Shown one piece after another: positions 6,039 through 9,674 of a stretch of DNA of 9,674 bases. Within the stretch, counting starts at the first letter, position 1; every line of letters starts with the position of its first letter. A program made the position numbers and the translations under genes. Below the pieces are notes generated by a model. It had not been told where the DNA came from and ran no database searches. It saw only the letters and a list, made by a program, of their open reading frames with translations. Source of the DNA: Kiritimatiellia bacterium (GTDB lineage: Bacteria; Verrucomicrobiota; Kiritimatiellia; RFP12; UBA1067); the NCBI GenBank assembly GCA_017648225.1, contig JAGCJE010000079.1, positions 1-9,674 of the forward strand, read 5' to 3'.

Positions 6039-8042
6039 TCAATCGTAATCGTAATATACGAAGCGCTTTATATCGACATTCATCAGATAATTTATTAACC
6101 GCTTGTATTCAAAATCAAGCGACAGCGTATAAGTAGAAGGCTTCAAATATACGTTAGAAGTTATCCTGATCCGTCGGCCTTCGACCGTGATATATTTCCG
6201 TTCGTTCCTGTAATCGTTATATATCGCTTCAACACCGCCCGCCTTTGTAAATATGAAGCCGTCGCGGAAGTTTTCAATACTTCCCAATTCTTCAGCGCCG
6301 ATCCGCTTATCAACGCCGGATATAGTTATATGCAGCCCGTCATCGTCTTCATATACGTATTTTTTCGCGCCCAGCGTACAGAACGCCCGGATCGGTTTAT
6401 CGTTGTCTTTTTCAAAGATTCCCAGATAATGAATCCTGTTATTCTTGTCTACCGCAGACCATTTATCGTACTGATACATCGTATTCAGAAGGTCGAATTC
6501 GAATTCATAATCGCCGACCATCTTTACAGAATCTGTATCGCAGTACAGAAAACCGTCATTATCGACCGCTATGATCCCGTCTTCAAGTTTACGCCTGGCG
6601 TATGCTGTACACCAAACGCCCCATTGATACGGAAGCCAGCCTTTATTCTTATATTCTGCTATCATATCATCTTCGGTTTTTGATTCGTCCGGGATCAATA
6701 CGCCGTTTCTGAATATCATCGTCTGTTTGCATGGATTCTGAACGCACATACCATAGAATGAATTAAATTTATTCTTGATCTTTTGATATGCGTATTCATC
6801 GCCAGCGCCTTTTAACGCCGTCTTCTGCCGGTATATGTTCATCAGTAAATCTTTGAACCGTTCGGGAAGCGGTCGTTTCGGTGCAACGAATAATTTAACG
6901 ATCTCATATTCGAAGATATATTCTTCTTCAATGATCGACAGATCGACTTCCGTTATTGTCATTTCAAGCGCAGACGCGCGAATGATCCGACCGTTGTCCA
7001 GTATAGGATCGATAACATAATTACATTTTGCTTCGGGGATATACGGAACAGGAAATGATTCATCCTTCAGCCGGACATCGAATAATCTGATCGTCATCAG
7101 ACATGCTTTCCCGTGCTGGATATACAGATAAAGATAATCAATATCACCGGGTACGAATACTGTCGGGTATTTTTCGGACATAAGCACCGACGGATATGAT
7201 GAAGAGATATCGTAACTGTTGATCGGATATTCATCCGTCGCCCGGATCACCCGATCGGCGTTGTATCTGTTCGCGTGCGTATTACCGCCCCTGAAGGCTG
7301 CGCGCAGCATATCGAATATTTCGCGGTCGGGCAACATCTTTTTTATATATCGCTGATAGCCTTTTAATGCGTCTTTAGCGTCCCGCCGGACGTAGCCGGT
7401 AGAAGTAAGCGGGATCGTATACAGATCGTCACCATCGCGCTGCATTTCGATTATAAGCGCTTCCCGCAGACCCTTCACATCGTTTACGCAATACCTGATT
7501 TCGTCATCTGTTAGGATCGTCCAGGGATACCGAATAACAGAATAATCAAGTTCTGTTTTCTGATCCGGGACGTTCATAGATTTCAGAAACTTCGATAATG
7601 ACATATTGCTATGAAGATATGAACACCTGAATTCTATACGCCCGGACATAAATTTAAGCACTTTCCGATCGTCCAGCGCGAATACGTCATCGATCGGAAT
7701 AACGTCTTTCAGGTATTGCCATTCATAAGACAGGTTATGAACATAACATACGATCATATGACCGTTCCCGACGTGTTCGTTAATAATGTCGTACATATCC
7801 CTGAATTCGTCCCATGTCCTGCCGATCACCGTCAGATCGTCCGTTATCTGCATCTGCCATATATACATGAATGACAGTTCGCTTTCTGTAAGACTGCTGC
7901 ATTCAATATCGAACGTGATCGGATCAGCAAGATATAACCGGCTGCCGCCCCGCTTTTTATTTCCTTTAGGCTGAACCGGCATATCATCGATGATCGACGG
8001 ATCGAATTCATCGACGCGGATTATTTGTTCTTTGTTCGCCAT
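6039..8042 (-). CDS. Protein-primed family B DNA polymerase
   Basis: This 667-residue enzyme is a phi29-type polymerase that starts DNA on a terminal protein and copies by strand displacement. Exonuclease motifs: FDIE (Asp45, Glu47), HNLSY (102-106, with Asn103) and YCVND (184-188, with Asp188). Polymerase motifs: A, YDISSSYPS (277-285, catalytic Asp278); B, KNKFNSFYG (423-431); C, YCDTDS (500-505, Asp502 and Asp504); and KKY (560-562), matching the phi29 KxY motif. Start 8042 gives MANKEQ and overlaps the preceding gene by 22 nt; an in-frame ATG at 8150 would overlap it by 130 nt, so I prefer 8042, although its ribosome site (TGGAAA) is weak. Compared with phi29 (575 aa), about 33 residues are added before the exonuclease domain and about 30 after the KxY motif. 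All expected catalytic residues are present. Confidence 0.96.
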   Translation of the reverse strand: MANKEQIIRVDEFDPSIIDDMPVQPKGNKKRGGSRLYLADPITFDIECSSLTESELSFMYIWQMQITDDLTVIGRTWDEFRDMYDIINEHVGNGHMIVCYVHNLSYEWQYLKDVIPIDDVFALDDRKVLKFMSGRIEFRCSYLHSNMSLSKFLKSMNVPDQKTELDYSVIRYPWTILTDDEIRYCVNDVKGLREALIIEMQRDGDDLYTIPLTSTGYVRRDAKDALKGYQRYIKKMLPDREIFDMLRAAFRGGNTHANRYNADRVIRATDEYPINSYDISSSYPSVLMSEKYPTVFVPGDIDYLYLYIQHGKACLMTIRLFDVRLKDESFPVPYIPEAKCNYVIDPILDNGRIIRASALEMTITEVDLSIIEEEYIFEYEIVKLFVAPKRPLPERFKDLLMNIYRQKTALKGAGDEYAYQKIKNKFNSFYGMCVQNPCKQTMIFRNGVLIPDESKTEDDMIAEYKNKGWLPYQWGVWCTAYARRKLEDGIIAVDNDGFLYCDTDSVKMVGDYEFEFDLLNTMYQYDKWSAVDKNNRIHYLGIFEKDNDKPIRAFCTLGAKKYVYEDDDGLHITISGVDKRIGAEELGSIENFRDGFIFTKAGGVEAIYNDYRNERKYITVEGRRIRITSNVYLKPSTYTLSLDFEYKRLINYLMNVDIKRFVYYDYD

Positions 8043-8638
8043 GACGTGATCGTTTCCATCTTTAGCTGACGGATATAATCCGATGGTCGTACTTTTGACG
8101 ATCGGACGATCGGTTTCGCGTTCTGTAAATCCTTGACGTGCTTTGACCAATAATCGAAGTTTTTCATGAATTGATATGCATTCATGTTCAGACGTTCCGC
8201 TTCAGCAAATAACTGCTGCGCCTGCGATGATACAAGACCCGCAGCGCCTTTCATCATCCGATTCACGTCGTTCATGAACATTTTATAACGCCCGTACTGT
8301 TCTTCTGACATTGAAGACATACCCAATTTTTCGGCAAGTTCAGACCGCCGTTCGGCTTCGATCCGTTGAAAGCCGGAAGCCGTATACAGATCGCTTTTGT
8401 AATATGAATTCGAAGCCTGCGACAGCGCGTCAAGCATCGCCGAAGCGCTTACTTCGGACGCCGGTTTAAGACCGCGCAGACCAGCCGGAATATTAGGACG
8501 CATACCGCGACGTTCGAAGGCGTGCGCGCGCTGGGTGACAGACCGGCGCAGATTCGTGTACATGGATTTCAGATCGCCTTCGCTGAACGTATTACGGATT
8601 TCCTTCTTCGACATCCCTTTGATCGCGTCGATTTTCAT
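8021..8638 (-). CDS. Putative terminal protein (primer for DNA replication)
   Basis: This 205-residue basic, largely helical protein lies directly before the protein-primed polymerase, where phi29 has its terminal protein (gene 3, 266 aa, primed at Ser232). Residues 9-45 (MSKKEIRNTFSEGDLKSM, then a NLRRSVTQRAHAFERRG helix) form a very basic N-terminal region, as in DNA-binding N-domains of terminal proteins. Residues about 85-160 are long helices (RIEAERRSELAEKLG, EAERLNMNAYQFMKNFDYW). The C-terminal 30 residues hold several Ser, Thr and Tyr that could be the nucleotide-linked residue, but none can be picked. I recognise no terminal-protein motif; the call rests on position, charge and size. 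The start at 8638 has AAAGGCGGTGAAGG upstream and overlaps the ribbon-helix-helix gene by 47 nt. Confidence 0.58.
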   Translation of the reverse strand: MKIDAIKGMSKKEIRNTFSEGDLKSMYTNLRRSVTQRAHAFERRGMRPNIPAGLRGLKPASEVSASAMLDALSQASNSYYKSDLYTASGFQRIEAERRSELAEKLGMSSMSEEQYGRYKMFMNDVNRMMKGAAGLVSSQAQQLFAEAERLNMNAYQFMKNFDYWSKHVKDLQNAKPIVRSSKVRPSDYIRQLKMETITSWRTKNK

Positions 8639-8834
8639 CAGCCTTCACCGCCTTTTTCTTTCTGTTCGCCCTGTACGAACGAACGATCATATCCTTAATC
8701 ACGTTCTGCGGACTATCACCGCGTGAATCAAGATATTCGATCAGATCGGCGTCCTTGTCGTACCGAAGGCGAAGCGTATATGATTTATACGCCTGTTTAG
8801 CATAATTGTTCTGATAGATATTATTCACTGCCAT
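8592..8834 (-). CDS. Small ribbon-helix-helix DNA-binding protein
   Basis: This 80-residue protein contains a ribbon-helix-helix (Arc/MetJ-like) pattern at about 18-55. YTLRLRYD is a beta strand that would insert in the DNA groove, DADLIEYLDSRG is helix 1, and SPQNVIKDMIVRSYR is helix 2. The remaining C-terminus (56-80) is highly charged and probably disordered. Such proteins bind operators as dimers, so this is the best candidate for an early regulator in the window, perhaps of its own operon or of the early-to-late switch; no target site is proven. The start at 8834 has AAAGGA about 10 nt upstream and overlaps the preceding gene by 14 nt. The stop lies 47 nt inside the terminal-protein candidate. 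A longer frame to 8942 is inside the previous gene and is not used. Confidence 0.75.
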   Translation of the reverse strand: MAVNNIYQNNYAKQAYKSYTLRLRYDKDADLIEYLDSRGDSPQNVIKDMIVRSYRANRKKKAVKADENRRDQRDVEEGNP

Positions 8835-9054
8835 TTTCTTTATATTCCTTTCTATCGATCGTCTGGATGAACAGCGAACCGTCCGATTCGTGCACCCGGT
8901 CGATTTCGAACACGGCATGATATCCGGCAAGCCGGCACGCATACAGCTTTTCCGCAGCGCGCCGGATCGCGAGATGATACGAAGGATAAGTTTCTATTTT
9001 TGCATGATTGACCGGGACATTCTTTACCGGTCGGATTCTGTAATATACAGACAT
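8821..9054 (-). CDS. Hypothetical early protein, 77 aa
   Basis: I do not recognise this family. The 77 residues hold a strand-helix-strand arrangement: YYRIRPVKNV and KIETYPS at the N-terminus, a helix at about 27-43 (YHLAIRRAAEKLYACRLA), then the strands HAVFEIDRV (46-54) and LFIQTIDRK (61-69). The size and fold suggest a small soluble modulator rather than an enzyme. It is well supported as a gene by a strong AGGAAGG 7 nt before the ATG at 9054, by tight packing in the early operon and by its 14-nt overlap with the ribbon-helix-helix gene. A role in early takeover or replication control would be a guess. Confidence 0.7.
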   Translation of the reverse strand: MSVYYRIRPVKNVPVNHAKIETYPSYHLAIRRAAEKLYACRLAGYHAVFEIDRVHESDGSLFIQTIDRKEYKENGSE

Positions 9055-9066
9055 TTTAGCACCTTC

Positions 9067-9159
9067 CTATATGATATGCAGAATTCCGCAGAACGAATAG
9101 ATCATCAGCGCTGCGAACGCAGCCAGCGCGAACCATAATTCGATATCAGCGCGGTTCAT
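9067..9159 (-). CDS. 30-aa single-span membrane peptide
   Basis: This short gene encodes 30 residues: a polar start (MNRADIE) and then a hydrophobic run at about 8-30 (LWFALAAFAALMIYSFCGIL) long enough for one membrane helix. It overlaps the end of the first early gene by 14 nt and ends 12 nt before the next start, so it fills an otherwise empty gap. Its ribosome site is weak (only a GGGGG run upstream), so coupled translation from the previous gene is likely. A longer frame from 9288 is possible, but would read through the upstream gene. Function is unknown; phi29-like phages use small membrane proteins such as p1 and p16.7 to organise replication at the membrane, and this is one possible role. 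Confidence 0.5.
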   Translation of the reverse strand: MNRADIELWFALAAFAALMIYSFCGILHII

Positions 9160-9448
9160 TCTGACGCCCCCGGTAGAACAGTTCCTGAAGATCGTCGTCC
9201 ACTGCAGCCGTCGAATAATCGATTTCAAGATATACGACCATTTCAGGCGGGAAGAATTTCCCTTCATGAATGTTCTGTTTAATCTCAACCGTCGCGATTT
9301 CAGAATCTTCGACCACGCCCCGATCGATCAGTTCGATCACCTTGAACGGCGATTCGGTGTGAATGTTCCAATGACGCGGACCGACGTAATCGTCGATCAT
9401 AATATGCGTGTTGGATGTTGTAATGCTCATCAGTTCAGATAATTTCAT
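9146..9448 (-). CDS. Hypothetical first early protein, 100 aa
   Basis: The first gene of the early operon encodes an acidic 100-residue protein. The ATG at 9448 is chosen because AAAGGTGGG ends 7 nt upstream, and the promoter -10 lies about 25 nt before it. An in-frame ATG at 9529 would start upstream of the promoter, so it is rejected. Residues 1-20 (MKLSELMSI, then THIMIDDYV), 36-56 (FKVIELIDRGVVEDSEIATVE) and the late strand VVYLEIDY (71-78) give a layout seen in several small Bacillota phage proteins of unknown function that start with a short helix and contain an internal L-D-R-x-V helix. I do not assign a function. Being the promoter-proximal gene, it should be among the earliest and most abundant products. 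Confidence 0.72.
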   Translation of the reverse strand: MKLSELMSITTSNTHIMIDDYVGPRHWNIHTESPFKVIELIDRGVVEDSEIATVEIKQNIHEGKFFPPEMVVYLEIDYSTAAVDDDLQELFYRGRQNEPR

Positions 9449-9472
9449 TTTTGAACCCACCTTTCTATGAAG

Positions 9473-9481
9473 ATTATAACA
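9473..9481 (-). promoter_or_regulatory. Early operon promoter with extended -10
   Basis: On the minus strand, TGTTATAAT (9481-9473) is a perfect extended -10 element (TGnTATAAT). The -35 is poor; the best placement is TTTCAA at a 17-bp spacing (9496-9501), 3 of 6 to consensus, which is normal for extended -10 promoters. The flank at 9476-9515 is AT-rich. The predicted start is near 9466, leaving a short leader of about 18 nt that carries the ribosome site of the first early gene. Confidence 0.75.
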
Positions 9482-9519
9482 TATATGAATCAAACTTGAA
9501 ACATATTTTTTATTGACCG

Positions 9520-9565
9520 CTTCCGGCACGAAGGCAGCACGCAGGACGCCTGGCGAAGCCGGAAG
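9520..9565. repeat. 8-bp inverted repeat with inner hairpin
   Basis: CTTCCGGC (9520-9527) is the exact reverse complement of GCCGGAAG (9558-9565), with a smaller 4-bp stem (AGGC 9532-9535 with GCCT 9548-9551) inside. No T run follows on either strand, so it is not an intrinsic terminator. Its right arm overlaps the next fold (9561-9610), so the two structures exclude each other. Confidence 0.5.
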
Positions 9566-9610
9566 GAACGGATCGGCACAGCCGGGACGACGGACGCCGG
9601 ATCGCCTTCC
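9561..9610 (+). repeat. Long imperfect hairpin, folds best as plus-strand RNA
   Basis: GGAAGG (9561-9566) pairs with CCTTCC (9605-9610). After a 2-nt bulge, 9569-9577 pairs with 9596-9604 with one A-A mismatch and two G-T pairs. Because the wobbles are G-U only on the plus strand (they become A-C mismatches on the minus strand), the fold is more stable in plus-strand RNA or single-stranded DNA. Confidence 0.4.
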
Positions 9611-9620
9611 CGCTCATGCG

Positions 9621-9645
9621 CCGGATGCATATGATGCATGCCCGG
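9621..9645. repeat. ATGCAT palindromic hairpin
   Basis: CCGGATGCAT (9621-9630), a 3-nt loop, and ATGCAT (9634-9639) followed by CCGG (9642-9645) form a 10-bp stem with a 2-nt bulge. ATGCAT occurs again at 9662-9667 inside the palindrome TATGCATA, and CGCCGGAT is repeated at 9595-9602 and 9619-9626. This may be a protein-binding site or part of a structured RNA. Confidence 0.4.
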
Positions 9646-9674
9646 ATGGGGGTTGTTTCGTATGCATAGATCGG

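Larger units (their letters stand above)
9530..9674. other. Noncoding GC-rich right-end region
   Basis: No convincing gene is present. The block is visibly richer in G and C than the coding DNA and is followed leftwards by the AT-rich early promoter. It holds the hairpins and repeats listed separately. In terminal-protein phages, the region outside the early operon lies near a genome end and holds the replication origin and, in phi29, the packaging RNA gene. Whether 9674 is close to the true genome end cannot be told from this window. Confidence 0.4.

Noticed and set aside
6014..6042. TTGACG at the polymerase stop as a promoter for the SSB-like gene
   Set aside because: The sequence 17 bp downstream (CACGAT) matches the -10 consensus at only three positions; the motif is explained by the final Asp codon and stop.
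9520..9565. Inverted repeat as an intrinsic terminator
   Set aside because: No T run follows the stem on either strand.
9492..9641. A 49-codon minus-strand open frame starting near 9641
   Set aside because: It has no ribosome site, runs through the hairpin block into the upstream half of the early promoter region, and its His/Pro/Arg/Ser-rich sequence shows no protein-like pattern.
1..9674. tRNA genes, rRNA genes, CRISPR arrays, insertion sequences or an integrase
   Set aside because: None was seen. The window is filled with phage genes, there are no regularly spaced repeats, and nothing indicates lysogeny.

Overview
This window is part of a small phi29-like (terminal-protein-primed) tailed phage genome, or a contig made from one. 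The diagnostic genes are a protein-primed family B DNA polymerase with an upstream terminal-protein candidate, a gp16-type packaging ATPase, a phi29-type major capsid protein ending in the family's NARGLYWN-type motif, and a gp9-type tail knob protein with a glycine/alanine-rich hydrophobic segment. Purine-rich Shine-Dalgarno sequences (AAAGG, GGGAGG), a GH25 lysozyme with a Cpl-7-like C-terminus and a CHAP enzyme point to a Gram-positive (Bacillota) host. The exact host and genus cannot be read from the sequence.

Every convincing gene lies on the minus strand, so the window reads from right to left. At the right end, 9520-9674 is a GC-rich block with no convincing gene but several inverted repeats. 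Next comes a clear extended -10 promoter (9473-9481) and an early operon of overlapping genes: a 100-aa protein of unknown function, a 30-aa membrane peptide, a 77-aa protein of unknown function, an 80-aa ribbon-helix-helix protein, the terminal-protein candidate (205 aa), DNA polymerase (667 aa) and an SSB-like protein (128 aa) with a bacterial-SSB-like acidic tail.

The packaging ATPase looks like its own transcription unit. A near-consensus promoter (5583-5611) lies over the end of the SSB gene, an 11-bp inverted repeat encloses the ATPase start codon, and a strong intrinsic terminator (4450-4486) follows the ATPase stop. A second promoter candidate overlaps that terminator and would drive the late genes in this order: holin, GH25 endolysin, scaffold-like protein, major capsid protein, tail knob, and a CHAP-domain protein cut by the left edge. 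The connector, collar and appendage genes are not in the window and probably lie further left.

Together the genes cover protein-primed replication (terminal protein, polymerase, SSB), head assembly and packaging (scaffold, capsid, ATPase), DNA delivery (tail knob, CHAP) and host lysis (holin, lysozyme). The layout differs from phi29, where the early and late blocks are transcribed in opposite directions. The points most worth following up are the RNA-like folds at the right end and around the ATPase and holin start sites, and a marked excess of GATC.
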